Assembly: GCF_002723955.1 (NCBI RefSeq)
Contig: NZ_BEWN01000002.1
Coordinates: 1-64,000, forward strand
Direction of reading: 5' to 3'
Length of the DNA: 64,000 nt
Origin: Gluconobacter frateurii
GTDB taxonomy: Bacteria; Pseudomonadota; Alphaproteobacteria; Acetobacterales; Acetobacteraceae
The position numbers and the translations under genes are program-made. Within the stretch, counting starts at the first letter, position 1; each line of letters begins with the position of its first letter. A model generated the notes under the pieces. The model ran no database searches and was not told the origin of the DNA. It was given only the letters and a program-made list of their open reading frames with translations. Of this stretch, positions 43,081 through 52,846 are shown one piece after another.

Positions 43081-44472
43081 TCAGAACGGAGCGTCGATAT
43101 CAACGACGTCAATCAGCTTATGATTGACGAATTCCTTGATGCCCAGACCGATCAGTTCACGCCCATAGCCAGAACGGGCCACGCCACCGAACGGCAGATC
43201 AGCCTTCACCATCGTCGGATGGTTCACATAGACCATGCCCGTGTAGATCTTCTCGGCAACCTTCACGCCGCGAGCCGTATCCTTCGTGAAGACGGAGCCA
43301 CCCAGACCAAATGGGGAGTCATTGGCAACACGGATCGCCTCAGCCTCATCCTTCACACGATAAAGCTGCGTGACCGGACCGAAGAATTCCCAGTGACGGG
43401 CTTCGTTATCACCATGCAGGTTCGTCATCAGAAGCGGCTGGAAGAATGCACCCTTCTCTGGAACCGGTGCACCGATCACTTCAACAACAGCGCCATGCTT
43501 CTTGGCTTCTTCAACCTGAGCCTTCAGATCGTCAGCAGCCTTCTGCGAAGACAGCGGAGCCAGCGTCGTGGACGGATCCATCGGATCGCCGGCCTTCAGC
43601 TTGGCAACCTCAGCCTTGTAGATCTCAAGGAACTGGTCGTAGATCGAATCCACAACGATCAGACGCTTGGACGACACGCAAACCTGACCAGCATTCCAGT
43701 GACGACCAAATGCCGCCCACTTCGCAGCCTTCTCAACGTCAGCATCTTCCAGAACCACAAAAGCATCGGCACCACCGAGTTCCATGGTGGCCTTCTTAAG
43801 GGCCTGACCTGCCGTGCTGGCAACAATGGCACCAGCCCCTTCGGAACCCGTCAGAGCAACACCACAAACGCGTGGGTCGTTCAGGATGACCGCCGTATGA
43901 TGACGAGCCGCATAAAGGTTCTTGAACGCACCCTTCGGCAAGCCGGCTTCGATCATCAGGTCGTCGAAGATCGCCGCACACTGCGGGACGTTCGAAGCAT
44001 GCTTCAGCAGAACCGTGTTACCAGCAGAAAGCTGCGGCGCAATGATGCGGGCGATCTGATAATATGGGAAGTTCCACGGCTCAATCGCAAAGACGATACC
44101 CTGCGGCTGATGGATCAGGATGGCTTCGCCTTCCTTCGGATCAGCAACCGGAAGCTTCTCCGGTTTCAGAAGCTCTTCAGCATTCTTGGCATAATATTCG
44201 AAGATTTCAGCGGAGAGGATCGTCTCCAGCTTGGCCTCTTCATAGAGCTTGCCCATTTCAAGGGTCAGAAGCTTGGCATACTTGTCGATATCGCGACGCA
44301 GGATGGCACCAGCAGCGCTCATGACCTTGGCGCGCTCCGCGAAAGACACATCACGCCAGCTTTTGAAGGCCTCATACGCGTCGGTAATCGCCTGCTGAAC
44401 TTCCTGATCGGTTGCTTCCGGGAAAGTCTTCAGCGTCTCACCCGTATAAGGGTTGGTCGTAGCGTAAGCCAT
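43081..44472 (-). CDS. NAD(P)-dependent aldehyde dehydrogenase (succinate-semialdehyde dehydrogenase-like)
   Basis: 463 residues from the ATG at 44472 (MAYATTNPYTGE); a TTG three codons earlier is also possible. ALDH-superfamily motifs: EPWNFPYYQI (oxyanion-hole Asn), LKHASNVP, catalytic Glu in MELGGADAFVVLEDAD, catalytic Cys in NAGQVCVSSKR, EFFGPVTQLY and the C-terminal LPFGGVARSGYGRELIGLGIKEFVNHK. The closest subgroup by these motifs is the short succinate-semialdehyde dehydrogenase (Sad/GabD-like) class. Substrate not provable; other aliphatic aldehydes are possible in acetic acid bacteria. Converges on the glycosyltransferase. Confidence 0.88.
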   Translation of the reverse strand: MAYATTNPYTGETLKTFPEATDQEVQQAITDAYEAFKSWRDVSFAERAKVMSAAGAILRRDIDKYAKLLTLEMGKLYEEAKLETILSAEIFEYYAKNAEELLKPEKLPVADPKEGEAILIHQPQGIVFAIEPWNFPYYQIARIIAPQLSAGNTVLLKHASNVPQCAAIFDDLMIEAGLPKGAFKNLYAARHHTAVILNDPRVCGVALTGSEGAGAIVASTAGQALKKATMELGGADAFVVLEDADVEKAAKWAAFGRHWNAGQVCVSSKRLIVVDSIYDQFLEIYKAEVAKLKAGDPMDPSTTLAPLSSQKAADDLKAQVEEAKKHGAVVEVIGAPVPEKGAFFQPLLMTNLHGDNEARHWEFFGPVTQLYRVKDEAEAIRVANDSPFGLGGSVFTKDTARGVKVAEKIYTGMVYVNHPTMVKADLPFGGVARSGYGRELIGLGIKEFVNHKLIDVVDIDAPF

Positions 44473-44565
44473 GACGGACAAATCTCCGTTAGATAAAATG
44501 GTACTTCAACATATTGGCATGAAAGCCACGGTACGGAACCCCCAACCCCCGAAAAGTTTGAAAGT

Positions 44566-46584
44566 TCACATAGCCGTGTTCTGTTTCAGCTCTTTTAGCC
44601 AGGATCGTGCGTTACCATCCGATGGAGCCCGCCAGTCCCCCCGCGGCGAAAGCGAGCCACCAGCAACGATTTTCGGGCCGTTCGGCATGGCTGAACGCTT
44701 GAACTGACTGGTGCCATAAAACCGACGGATAAACACTTCCAGCCAGTGACAGATCTCCTTCAGATCATAGGAAATCCGCCGATCTTCAGGGTAATGCGCA
44801 GGCCAGGAGCCAATTGTAACATCACCCCACGCCTTTTCGGCCAGAAAGGCGATACGTGACGGACGGAAACCGTATCTCAGAACATAAAAGAGCGTAAAAT
44901 CCTGAAGGGCATACGGGCCAATCATCTGCTCCGTGCTCTGAATGCCCTGCCCCGTATCGGGCACCAGTTCCGGCGAGATTTCGGCACTGACGATCTTCTC
45001 CAGAACCTCAGCCGTGCCACTCCCCAACGCCCCTTCCCGCGCCAGCCACCGGATAACATGCTGAATCAGCGTCTTCGGCATCCCGGCATTGACGTTGTAG
45101 TGGGACATCTGATCCCCCACACCGTAGGTACACCAGCCCAGCGCCAACTCAGACAGATCTCCCGTACCAATCACAATCCCATTCCGATGGTTGGCCAACC
45201 TGAACAGAAAATCGGTTCGTAATCCTGCCTGAACATTCTCAAAGGTAATATCATGAACGGGTTTACCCTCTGCATACGGATGGCCAATACCCGCGAGCAT
45301 GGTCTCCGCAGCCGGTCGGATGTCCAGCTCATGGGCCTCTACGCCCAGCGCATCCATCAAAGCATGAGCCAGCCCACGACTTTCACTGCCTGTTGCAAAA
45401 CCGGGCATCGTATACGCCAGCACATGGGTTCGAGGCCAACCCAGCTCATCGGCGGCCCTGGCAGCGACCAGAAGGGCCAGCGTACTATCCAAACCACCCG
45501 AAACACCGATAACAGCCCGTTGCGCGCCACTGGCTTTCAGACGCTGACGCAGCGCACTGACCTGAATGGTCCAGGCCTCATAACAATCACGGGCCAGCGT
45601 CTTCGTATCAGAAGGCACAAACGGAAAACGAGGAACGTCCCGCTTCAGTCCAAGATCCTCAACCGGCGCTCCCAGTTCGAAACCAATTGTGCGGATGCTC
45701 TCACATCCCACCCCGAACTGCCCGGTCCGCAAACGCTCCTGCCGCAACAGATCCAGATCAACATCAGCAACAACCAACCGCTCGCCCTGAGGAAAACGGT
45801 CTGACTGCGCCATAAGGCGCCCATTCTCATGGATGGAGACCTGCCCGTCCCAAGCAAGATCCGTCGTGGATTCCCCTTCGCCAGCAGCCGCATAAGCATA
45901 AGCCGTCAACGTCCGCATGGACTGCGCCTGACACAGGAGCGATCGATCATCCGTCCGCCCGATCGTCACCGGAGACGCAGATGGATTCAGAATGATGCTC
46001 GCACCCGCCTGCGCCAGCCGACCACTCGGCGGATTGGCCACCCACAGATCCTCACAGATCTCAACACCCAGTGTCAGCCCAGCCTGATCTTCTGCTGCAA
46101 ACAGAAGATCAGCCCCGAACGGCACTTCCGTCCCATCAATCCGGATATTGCCCGTCGTCCCCAACCCGGATGTAAACTGGCGCGGTTCATAGAACTCCCG
46201 ATACCGGGGCAAATAGGATTTTGGAACCACACCAAGAATACGCCCACGATGCAACACAACTGCACAGTTATAGAGCAAATCCCCCCGACACAGCGGAACC
46301 CCAACAACAGCCACGCTCATAAGAGATACCGTCTGCTCCGCCAGCCAGATCAGGGCGGCCTGCGCCTCCTCCAGCACCACATCCTGAAAGCGGAGATCAT
46401 CAAGCGTGTACCCGGTCAGTCCAAGTTCCGGAAAAACAACAGCAGCGACCCGTTGCTGGTCACAGGCCTTCAGAACGCCCAGAATCCGCTCGGCATTGAC
46501 CCGTGCTTCGGCCAGAGAAACAGGCAGCGTACAGGCCGCAATCCGCGCAAAGCCCTGATGATAGAGAGAGCGGAATCTGGTCAT
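44566..46584 (-). CDS. nadE: Glutamine-dependent NAD+ synthetase NadE
   Basis: 672 residues, the long form with two domains. N-terminal nitrilase/amidase domain (about 1-290) with the Glu-Lys-Cys triad in [25 protein letters not shown] and [11 protein letters not shown]-terminal synthetase domain (about 330-672) with PP-loop [34 protein letters not shown] and DQMSHYN. It amidates deamido-NAD using glutamine-derived ammonia, completing the pathway fed by nadD at 4614. Stands alone in its orientation; the next gene right is divergent. Confidence 0.96.
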   Translation of the reverse strand: MTRFRSLYHQGFARIAACTLPVSLAEARVNAERILGVLKACDQQRVAAVVFPELGLTGYTLDDLRFQDVVLEEAQAALIWLAEQTVSLMSVAVVGVPLCRGDLLYNCAVVLHRGRILGVVPKSYLPRYREFYEPRQFTSGLGTTGNIRIDGTEVPFGADLLFAAEDQAGLTLGVEICEDLWVANPPSGRLAQAGASIILNPSASPVTIGRTDDRSLLCQAQSMRTLTAYAYAAAGEGESTTDLAWDGQVSIHENGRLMAQSDRFPQGERLVVADVDLDLLRQERLRTGQFGVGCESIRTIGFELGAPVEDLGLKRDVPRFPFVPSDTKTLARDCYEAWTIQVSALRQRLKASGAQRAVIGVSGGLDSTLALLVAARAADELGWPRTHVLAYTMPGFATGSESRGLAHALMDALGVEAHELDIRPAAETMLAGIGHPYAEGKPVHDITFENVQAGLRTDFLFRLANHRNGIVIGTGDLSELALGWCTYGVGDQMSHYNVNAGMPKTLIQHVIRWLAREGALGSGTAEVLEKIVSAEISPELVPDTGQGIQSTEQMIGPYALQDFTLFYVLRYGFRPSRIAFLAEKAWGDVTIGSWPAHYPEDRRISYDLKEICHWLEVFIRRFYGTSQFKRSAMPNGPKIVAGGSLSPRGDWRAPSDGNARSWLKELKQNTAM

Positions 46585-46751
46585 GATGATCCTCTCGGAA
46601 CAGAAAAACCCGATCGCCGGGTTTCGTATTTTATTGCCTGTATCACGAAAGAGCCGTTGCGAAATTGAACCGGAGCGGTCCTGTGCCGTTCTGCGTTCCT
46701 CATCCCCGTTCTTCCAGATGGCAGAACATCATGACACAGGAGACACTACCC

Positions 46752-46925
46752 ATGGACCTGCTTCGCTGGACGATTGTCTTCCTCATCCTTGCCCTGTGTG
46801 CAGCCGTTCTCGGCTTTGGGGGGATTTCGGCAGATTTCGCCTATATCGGCAAGATCCTGTTCTTCATCTTCCTCGTCCTACTGATCATCAGCCTGATCTT
46901 CGGCCGTGGACGGACAAGACTCTAA
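46752..46925 (+). CDS. DUF1328 small membrane protein (YtjA family)
   Basis: 57 residues from the ATG at 46752 (MDLLRWTIVFLILALCAAVLGFGG); a longer frame exists, but the family starts here. Two hydrophobic segments with the family motif AVLGFGGISADFAYIGKILFFIFL and a basic C-terminus GRGRTRL. Function unknown; small inner-membrane protein often linked with stress regulons. Convergent with dsbB only 5 nt away. Confidence 0.9.
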   Translation: MDLLRWTIVFLILALCAAVLGFGGISADFAYIGKILFFIFLVLLIISLIFGRGRTRL

Positions 46926-46930
46926 GGAGC

Positions 46931-47446
46931 TCAGTCTCGGGACCGAAGCAGTCGCACGGTCCCGAGACTACCCAACAGAAAAACACCGATCGCATACAGC
47001 CCACCCAGTTCCGTCATGGAAACAGGAAGCCCGAACAGATAATCGGGTGAGTCACAGGGCTTGTTTGGACGAGCTGGCATACTGGCCATCCAGTCCTTGA
47101 AACTTCCCCCATGAAAAACCGGCGCACGGCATTCGGGAGCCGGGCTTGGCCAAAACTTGTGCTCTACTCCGGCATGTAGAACTGCCAGACCGATACTGAC
47201 AGCTACACACACTAACCCGGCCAAAACCGGGTAGCGCGCATAACGTCGCGGCACTGCTAACGTCAGAACCCCAATCGCAATCAAAACGCGCCAAGGGCGG
47301 CGTTCCCAAAGACAAAGCTCACAGGGCGCAAGCAAAAGCTTGTGCTCTGCGAACCATGCGGTCCCCAGAGCAGCCAGACCAGCCAGAACAAACAACCCTC
47401 CCAAAATCCTGGTCATATCGGGCTGTTTTGTTCCAGTCAGCGTCAT
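46931..47446 (-). CDS. dsbB: Disulfide bond formation protein B (DsbB)
   Basis: 171 residues with four hydrophobic segments. First redox pair C42-x-x-C45 in PCELCLWERRPW, second periplasmic pair C106 (PECRAP) and C131 (NKPCDSP), the DsbB layout that passes electrons from DsbA to quinone. ATG at 47446 overlaps the otsA stop as ATGA, so it is the last gene of the otsB-otsA-dsbB run. A 13-bp perfect inverted repeat lies in its last codons (46933-46969). Confidence 0.9.
   Translation of the reverse strand: MTLTGTKQPDMTRILGGLFVLAGLAALGTAWFAEHKLLLAPCELCLWERRPWRVLIAIGVLTLAVPRRYARYPVLAGLVCVAVSIGLAVLHAGVEHKFWPSPAPECRAPVFHGGSFKDWMASMPARPNKPCDSPDYLFGLPVSMTELGGLYAIGVFLLGSLGTVRLLRSRD
46933..46969. terminator. 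13-bp inverted repeat in the 3' end of dsbB
   Basis: AGTCTCGGGACCG and CGGTCCCGAGACT pair perfectly around 11 nt. It spans the convergent DUF1328/dsbB junction and includes the dsbB stop. No T-run on either side, so it may be a rho-independent-like stop without U tail or an mRNA end stabiliser. Confidence 0.5.
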
Positions 47447-48780
47447 GGTCGGGAAGCCTCCAGGCTATCAAGAAACTGTTTGGCCCAGCTTCCCGCCGTA
47501 TTGCGGGACACTTCGCCATAGAGTGCGGACCATGCCTTATGACGGGTCTCCACGTCCATGGTCAGTGCCGCATGAAGCGCATCCGCCATCCCTTCAGCAT
47601 CCAGCGGATTCACCTGCAACGCCTCCGGCATCTCAGGCGCAGCCCCCGCAAAACGTGACAGCACAAGAACCCCGGGGTCCTTGGAATCCTGCGCCGCCAC
47701 AAATTCCTTGGCGACCAGATTCATGCCATCACGCAGCGGCGTGATGTACCCGACATCCGAAACCCGATAGAGCCCCGCCAGAACATTCCGGGAAATTGGC
47801 CACGTCGTATAGCGGATCGGTACCCAGTCCGGTGTCCCGTACGCGCCATTAATTGTTCCGACGAGACCGTCCAGCTCTTCCTTGAGCAGCCGATAACTTT
47901 CGACCCCCGTGCGTGAGACCGGCGTAATCTGAAGGAACGTGACCTTCCCCCGATACTCCGGATAGTTCTTCAGAAGCATCTCATAGCCGCGCATCCGCTC
48001 CGGCAGCCCCTTGGAATAATCCAGACGGTCCACGCCAATGATCAGACGCTTGCCAACCAGACTGTCGACAATCTGCTCGACGTCCTCCGCGGCGGCACTC
48101 TCGATAGCCTGCTGCCTGAACCGGATCGGATCAATACCAATCGGCACAGCTTCCACATCCGCTTCCAAACCGTAGGCATCAAAGCAACCCCGAAGATTCT
48201 GAGCGTCCTCGGGTGTCTGAACACCAATCCGGTCACATCCGGCCAATCCTTCAAGCAACCGCTTCAGCTGTGGGAGAAGACGCGCCACGCTCCATGGCGG
48301 GAACGGAATATGCAGGAAAAAACCAATCCGCCCTGTCACTCCACGATCTCTCAGCATCCGCCCTAGCGGAAAGAGATGATAATCGTGAATCCAGATCGTA
48401 TCGTCCTCTTTCAACAGAGGGACGAGACGGTCAGCGAATACGGCATTAGCCTCGTAATACGCCTCACAGTCCTCACGCGTATAGCGGATGAGCTGCGTCC
48501 GATAATGACAGAGCGGCCAGAGAACTCCGTTTGAGAAGTTCAGATAAAACCGGTCATACTGCCGCGGCGTCATGTCGAATGTGGCGTAAGTCACATTCCC
48601 TACACGCTCCTCCGTGACAGGATGCTCAAGCGCATCCTCGCGCTGCTCTCCGGACCAGCCAAACCACAGGCTGTCACGTGTCTGAACGGCATCATACAGC
48701 CCGACGGTCAGACCACCAGCAGGCTGTGTCCGCTCTCCGGGCGCTGGTGTACGATTGGAAACAACAATCAGGCGCCCCAT
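47443..48780 (-). CDS. otsA: Trehalose-6-phosphate synthase OtsA
   Basis: 445 residues, GT20 family. [13 protein letters not shown] and the donor loop AGGLTVGL at the N-terminus, [49 protein letters not shown] near the C-terminus. It joins UDP-glucose and glucose-6-phosphate. Overlaps otsB by 13 nt. Trehalose is an osmotic and acid/ethanol stress protectant. Confidence 0.96.
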   Translation of the reverse strand: MGRLIVVSNRTPAPGERTQPAGGLTVGLYDAVQTRDSLWFGWSGEQREDALEHPVTEERVGNVTYATFDMTPRQYDRFYLNFSNGVLWPLCHYRTQLIRYTREDCEAYYEANAVFADRLVPLLKEDDTIWIHDYHLFPLGRMLRDRGVTGRIGFFLHIPFPPWSVARLLPQLKRLLEGLAGCDRIGVQTPEDAQNLRGCFDAYGLEADVEAVPIGIDPIRFRQQAIESAAAEDVEQIVDSLVGKRLIIGVDRLDYSKGLPERMRGYEMLLKNYPEYRGKVTFLQITPVSRTGVESYRLLKEELDGLVGTINGAYGTPDWVPIRYTTWPISRNVLAGLYRVSDVGYITPLRDGMNLVAKEFVAAQDSKDPGVLVLSRFAGAAPEMPEALQVNPLDAEGMADALHAALTMDVETRHKAWSALYGEVSRNTAGSWAKQFLDSLEASRP

Positions 48781-49490
48781 CCATGTCCCTCCGACAAATC
48801 ATGCAGCCATCGGCGGAATGTGGCTGCATCAGGAAAATCATCAGGAATGAGCCAGCCATCTCCCCCCATCTGGCGGGCAGCCCTCACTCCATCCATGTCA
48901 GTAACGTCATCACCAACAAAGAGTGGCAGCCGACCCCGAAAAGGATTTTCAGCCATCAGTTCGCGGACCGCTCCGCCCTTATCCACCCCCAGCGGGCGCA
49001 ACTCGATGGCCATATGCGCATCCTGAAGCCGAAAACCATTCGGCTCAGCCACCCAATCCCCAACCAGAGACCGAAAAGCCGGTTCCGCGTCCTGATTCTG
49101 CCGATAATGCAGGACCATACCCGCTCTTTTGCGCTCAACACTGGCACCTGGATACCGCGCCACAATCTCTTCCGCACCGCTCAGCCAATCAGCGGGAACA
49201 GCAGGCAGAACCCGATGATCAACGTCGTGCACCGGTGACTTGCGCACGGCTACACCGTGCTCACCGGCAACAGCGTGCGGAACTCCCGGAAGAAAATGAT
49301 CGATCTGGGCAATTGGGCGCCCTGTCACAATCGCCAAAGCCCCACCCAGAAGATCCTTAAGCCGAAGCAGATCCTCTTTCAGACCGGAGGGAACCGTGAC
49401 GCTCTCCGGCGTCGGAGCAATATCGACAAGCGTTCCGTCAAAATCCAGCAGCAAGGCTGCTCTGGAGGGCGGAAAAGGAACCTGGATCAT
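48768..49490 (-). CDS. otsB: Trehalose-6-phosphate phosphatase OtsB
   Basis: 240 residues, HAD superfamily. Nucleophile motif LLLDFDGTLVDIAP at 13-26, motif II IVTGRPIAQ, and metal-binding FVGDDVTDMDGVRAA. Upstream of and overlapping otsA; it removes the phosphate to give trehalose. The start (ATG) lies 54 nt downstream of the DUF2155 gene. Confidence 0.95.
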   Translation of the reverse strand: MIQVPFPPSRAALLLDFDGTLVDIAPTPESVTVPSGLKEDLLRLKDLLGGALAIVTGRPIAQIDHFLPGVPHAVAGEHGVAVRKSPVHDVDHRVLPAVPADWLSGAEEIVARYPGASVERKRAGMVLHYRQNQDAEPAFRSLVGDWVAEPNGFRLQDAHMAIELRPLGVDKGGAVRELMAENPFRGRLPLFVGDDVTDMDGVRAARQMGGDGWLIPDDFPDAATFRRWLHDLSEGHGWGA

Positions 49491-49544
49491 GAGTCAGTTA
49501 TCTCTTTCCAGTGTCAGGATTATCCCTGCTCCGCCCGTCTCCCT

Positions 49545-50222
49545 TTACTCGAGACCGGGATCAGCCTCAGGAGGGGGCAACGGTTGCCCGGAAGGCGGAG
49601 CCTGCGGCGCAGACGGCACAAGAGACTGTGCCCCGCCGCTCGGAGGTGCGAGAGGAATGGGAGCATGAGTATCCGGAGCCAATGGCACCGGACCACCCTC
49701 AGACGAGGGCGCGGAATGAGACTGATCGTCCCCTCCCTCTTCCTCTGGTGCATTTGTGTCATTCAGTTGCGGCGTTTTTGTGGCTGGGAGCGGACCAGCA
49801 TCCGGCGCAACCTTGTCCCCGGCACAAGACACAACACGCACATCATACAGGGGGCTGCCATAAGTCGCGACAGAGGGCTCATTCTGCAGCATCCACCCAT
49901 CGAACGGCGCGCGCGCCGAATCTCTCGTATCACGAAGATGGAGAAGAGCACCTGCATCCGCAGGCAAGGACTCAGGCCGGCTGACACAGGCTTCAACAGC
50001 CACGGAAAGCGTACCGTAATTCGCCGTGCCCCCAACCGGAACAGTCAACGTCTCAATATGCGCATCCAGACGATCCAGCACGCGAATGATCGCCTGGGTA
50101 CGCCCCTGCCAGAGATTGGCGGGATACATTGCGGGAGGCGCAACTCCGACTGCCGCCTGCGCAAAAGAAGGCGCACTTAGAGCCAGAAGAACCACGCCAA
50201 GGGAAAAAGAACGCTTAGCCAT
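49545..50222 (-). CDS. DUF2155 domain-containing secreted protein
   Basis: 225 residues from the ATG at 50222 (MAKRSFSLG). Signal peptide to about AQA-AV, then the DUF2155 domain (YPANLWQGRTQAIIRVLDRLDAHIETLTVPVG...LSVAVEACVSRP...DGWMLQNEPSVATYGSPLYDVRVVSCAG), which in alphaproteobacteria sits beside mlaD and NDUFA12-type genes. The last about 75 residues are a Pro/Ala-rich acidic low-complexity tail. Function unknown; predicted periplasmic. Confidence 0.88.
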   Translation of the reverse strand: MAKRSFSLGVVLLALSAPSFAQAAVGVAPPAMYPANLWQGRTQAIIRVLDRLDAHIETLTVPVGGTANYGTLSVAVEACVSRPESLPADAGALLHLRDTRDSARAPFDGWMLQNEPSVATYGSPLYDVRVVSCAGDKVAPDAGPLPATKTPQLNDTNAPEEEGGDDQSHSAPSSEGGPVPLAPDTHAPIPLAPPSGGAQSLVPSAPQAPPSGQPLPPPEADPGLE

Positions 50223-50224
50223 AA

Positions 50225-50446
50225 TCACTCTTTTCCTTTGGCCGTCGGATCCGTCAGATCTGCCAGCATCGCTGCAAAGGAACGACGCATGGCCTCCGGC
50301 GAAACCCCCATCAGAATCCCATCCTCAAACGCATCCTGAAGAGCCTGCCGCAATTCGGCATCGTTTTCCCTCAGAACACGCACCTTCTCAACACAGGCCA
50401 CCGGCTGCCCTTGGTGATCCAGCCAAGGGAAATTACCCGATGTCAC
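50225..50446 (-). CDS. Conserved-context hypothetical protein between mlaD and DUF2155 gene
   Basis: 73 residues, GTG start overlapping the mlaD stop (GTGA). Soluble and acidic, with no signal peptide: PWLDHQGQPVACVEKVRVLRENDAELRQALQDAFEDGILMGV then MRRSFAAMLADLTDP. In related bacteria this place is often taken by an NDUFA12-like gene; this is not one. The tight overlap on both sides indicates a true gene. Confidence 0.7.
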   Translation of the reverse strand: MTSGNFPWLDHQGQPVACVEKVRVLRENDAELRQALQDAFEDGILMGVSPEAMRRSFAAMLADLTDPTAKGKE

Positions 50447-50991
50447 GGCTCGTCCGACAGGCTGCCAGCAGGCTTTTGAGTTTGGGCACCCTGGGTCTTC
50501 TGGGCCTTCTGAAGCGTATCTGTCACGGAGAAGATGAACTTGCTCAGAAGCTGCTCCAGACTGATGGACCCCTGCGTCTCTGTCAGAGCACCACCAGCCT
50601 TGACCGTCGCATCCGCTCCACCAGGAGACAGAGCAATATATTTGCCCCCCAGCAGGCTGTCAGACGTGACGATCGCAGCAGAATCCGTCGGCAGTTTCAC
50701 GTCCGGAGACAATGTAAACGTCACCTTCGCCTGAAAGGTCTTCGGATCGACGACTTCCGACGTCACATGCCCGACCGTAATACCGGCAAGACGCACATCC
50801 GAGCCCACATTCAGACCATCAATCTGGCTGAAAGACGCATGGACCTGATAGCCACCATCATTGCTCTGATGATGCCCCAGCATGGCCAGAACAAGCATTC
50901 CGGCCAGAAAAACCAGCACCAGCAGTCCGGCAAGCAGTTCCAGCCGGTCCTGACGAGCGGCGGGACGCGCTGTTCCCATGGCTGCGCTCAT
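50443..50991 (-). CDS. mlaD: Phospholipid-binding MCE protein MlaD
   Basis: 182 residues from the ATG at 50991, which follows AAGGTG; a GTG 33 nt upstream is weaker. One N-terminal TM (LELLAGLLVLVFLAGMLVLAML), then a single MCE domain (YQVHASFSQIDGLNVGSDVRLAGITVGHV...LLGGKYIALSPGGAD) and a short Gln/Lys-rich tail. MlaD is the periplasmic substrate-binding subunit of the Mla lipid-trafficking complex. No mlaE/mlaF genes in the window. Confidence 0.88.
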   Translation of the reverse strand: MSAAMGTARPAARQDRLELLAGLLVLVFLAGMLVLAMLGHHQSNDGGYQVHASFSQIDGLNVGSDVRLAGITVGHVTSEVVDPKTFQAKVTFTLSPDVKLPTDSAAIVTSDSLLGGKYIALSPGGADATVKAGGALTETQGSISLEQLLSKFIFSVTDTLQKAQKTQGAQTQKPAGSLSDEP

Positions 50992-51185
50992 GACGTCACC
51001 TTCGAAAAAATCATTTTCCTGCACTAGCGGACTCCGTGGCGTCCGTCCAACCCTCCCTTGAGAAACAGAGATTATCCCCCTCTGAAAATGTTATCCCCCA
51101 TATCCCCATGTTCCCACCCATTAACGGGACAAAAAGACCTGTTTTCCGGCTTCCGGGCGCCGGATACGAAGCGTAGATTCGCAGC

Positions 51186-52700
51186 ATGACAGCCCGTCTT
51201 CATTGGACCGGCGTTCGGATGAGAACGCTTCGGGTCACGACCGATCCGGACGACAGCGCCACGCGCTCCGTCACCCTTCCGGCTGCCTGGGAGGATGATG
51301 CCGCCCAGGCTCTGGCCCAGATCACACAGAACGGTGGCCCCCTTCGCCTCTCGACGGAAGCTGCACACTGGGTCGACATGATCGATGCGTGTCCGCCACT
51401 TCCAGGTACGCCAGCCAACACCCCGGCACCGGGGCGAAGCCTGTCATGTCTGCTGCTCATGAGGCAGCTCGCTCCCAATATCGCGCTTTGGGAATGCCAT
51501 CCGGACGAAACACCTGGCTTTATTATTCGCCTGTCCGGCTTTGTTCAGGATGACGGCTTCGCACCAGAGCACTTTGTCGCCTGCCTGAAGCTGGCCTGTG
51601 ATTCTCTGCGTCGTCTGCATGCTGCAACCCGCATTGAGCGCACCGGCGAACTTCCACTGTTCGACCTGCCCGTTGACCCCTCGGATGAACCCGCCGGTCT
51701 CATTCTGCTTACGGATCTGGATGCCTGCCTTGCATCCATGGGTCTGGACTATGACAGCGACGAAGGACGCAATGCCGCCAAGGCCATTGCAGCGCTCGCA
51801 ACAAGCATAGCCCGCGCAGGCACAGATCTGTCGCTGCCCCCAATTCCTGCATGCCCCGCACTTCCCGACCTTCGCGGTCTGGCCGCTCAGGCATGCGCTT
51901 CTCTGGAAGGGCGACGTCTCTCTCCCATTGAAACAGGCTTTTCTGCGCCCGGGCCCATAGATGCCCTCCTTGGTGTAGAATCCTGCGGACTGGCTCCTGT
52001 TTTTTCCCCATTACGGGAAGATGGGCACCTTCGCCCCTCGACGCTTGCCCGCCTCGCCCATCGCGGCCTGACCCCCGAATCTGCTCTCGCCATGGCGCTT
52101 GCAGGTGAAACGCCTTTGCCGCCTACGCGCCCCGAGGCACACACCGCAATGCACCGTGCGCTGGAACGCTCCGTTGACTTCCTGCCGGAACTTCCAGAAC
52201 CAGAGCTAGCGAATCTCAGGGCAAAGCTAGAGCGTGGCGTCCGTCGTCCCCTTCCTATGCGGCAGACCGGCTTCACGCAGAGAACGGCCGTCGGTGGACA
52301 CAACCTGTTCATGCGCACAAGTGAATTTGAAGACGGCACACTGGGCGAAATCAGCATCATTCCAACGCGCGAAAGTCCGATGGCGCGTGGCCTGATGGAT
52401 TGCCTGGGGCAGGCCGTCAGCATTGGGCTGCAGTTTGGCGCGCCACTGGAAGTTTTTGTGGAGCGATTCGCCTACACCCGCTTCGGCCCCGCCGGAACGG
52501 TCGAGGGCGATCCAGGCACCGCATATGCGTCGTCGATGCTGGATTACGCGTTCCGCACGCTGTCCGAAGCCTATCTCGGGCAGCACATGCCAGACGCTCC
52601 CCAGATCGAACCCAGCTCGGAAGATCCATCTCCCATGCTGCCGTTCGATCACTCTTCTGGCGACACCCCACGCGGTCGGCGCCTCAGACTGGTCAGTTGA
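51186..52700 (+). CDS. TSCPD-type domain protein related to the C-terminus of class II ribonucleotide reductase
   Basis: 504 residues. About residues 345-470 read like the region near the C-terminus of B12-dependent NrdJ: LPMRQTGFTQRTAVGGHNLFMRTSEFEDGTLGEISII, LGQAVSIGLQFGAPLEVFVERFAYTRFGPAGTVEGD and SSMLDYAFRTLSEAYLG. The N-terminal 340 residues show no reductase barrel, no catalytic cysteine arrangement I recognise and no B12 site. So it is not a working reductase; it may be a derived regulator or partner. In Acetobacteraceae such proteins are sometimes annotated as reductases because of this domain. Confidence 0.7.
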   Translation: MTARLHWTGVRMRTLRVTTDPDDSATRSVTLPAAWEDDAAQALAQITQNGGPLRLSTEAAHWVDMIDACPPLPGTPANTPAPGRSLSCLLLMRQLAPNIALWECHPDETPGFIIRLSGFVQDDGFAPEHFVACLKLACDSLRRLHAATRIERTGELPLFDLPVDPSDEPAGLILLTDLDACLASMGLDYDSDEGRNAAKAIAALATSIARAGTDLSLPPIPACPALPDLRGLAAQACASLEGRRLSPIETGFSAPGPIDALLGVESCGLAPVFSPLREDGHLRPSTLARLAHRGLTPESALAMALAGETPLPPTRPEAHTAMHRALERSVDFLPELPEPELANLRAKLERGVRRPLPMRQTGFTQRTAVGGHNLFMRTSEFEDGTLGEISIIPTRESPMARGLMDCLGQAVSIGLQFGAPLEVFVERFAYTRFGPAGTVEGDPGTAYASSMLDYAFRTLSEAYLGQHMPDAPQIEPSSEDPSPMLPFDHSSGDTPRGRRLRLVS

Positions 52701-52742
52701 TGAAGAAATGGCGTCTACAGACCTCCGTGTGGCTGGAATACA

Positions 52743-52771
52743 TTGACAGCCCGCGGACTCGTCGGTAGCTA
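52743..52771 (+). promoter_or_regulatory. Possible sigma-70 promoter of the F0 operon
   Basis: TTGACA, 17-nt spacer, TAGCTA about 75 nt before atpI. The -35 is perfect, the -10 poor. Confidence 0.35.
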
Positions 52772-52846
52772 GCGCCTGCGCTGAGAAGGAATCCGGACAT
52801 TTCGCCCGGATAAGAAGGATGCGCACAGGGTAAGGGATCAGACAGC

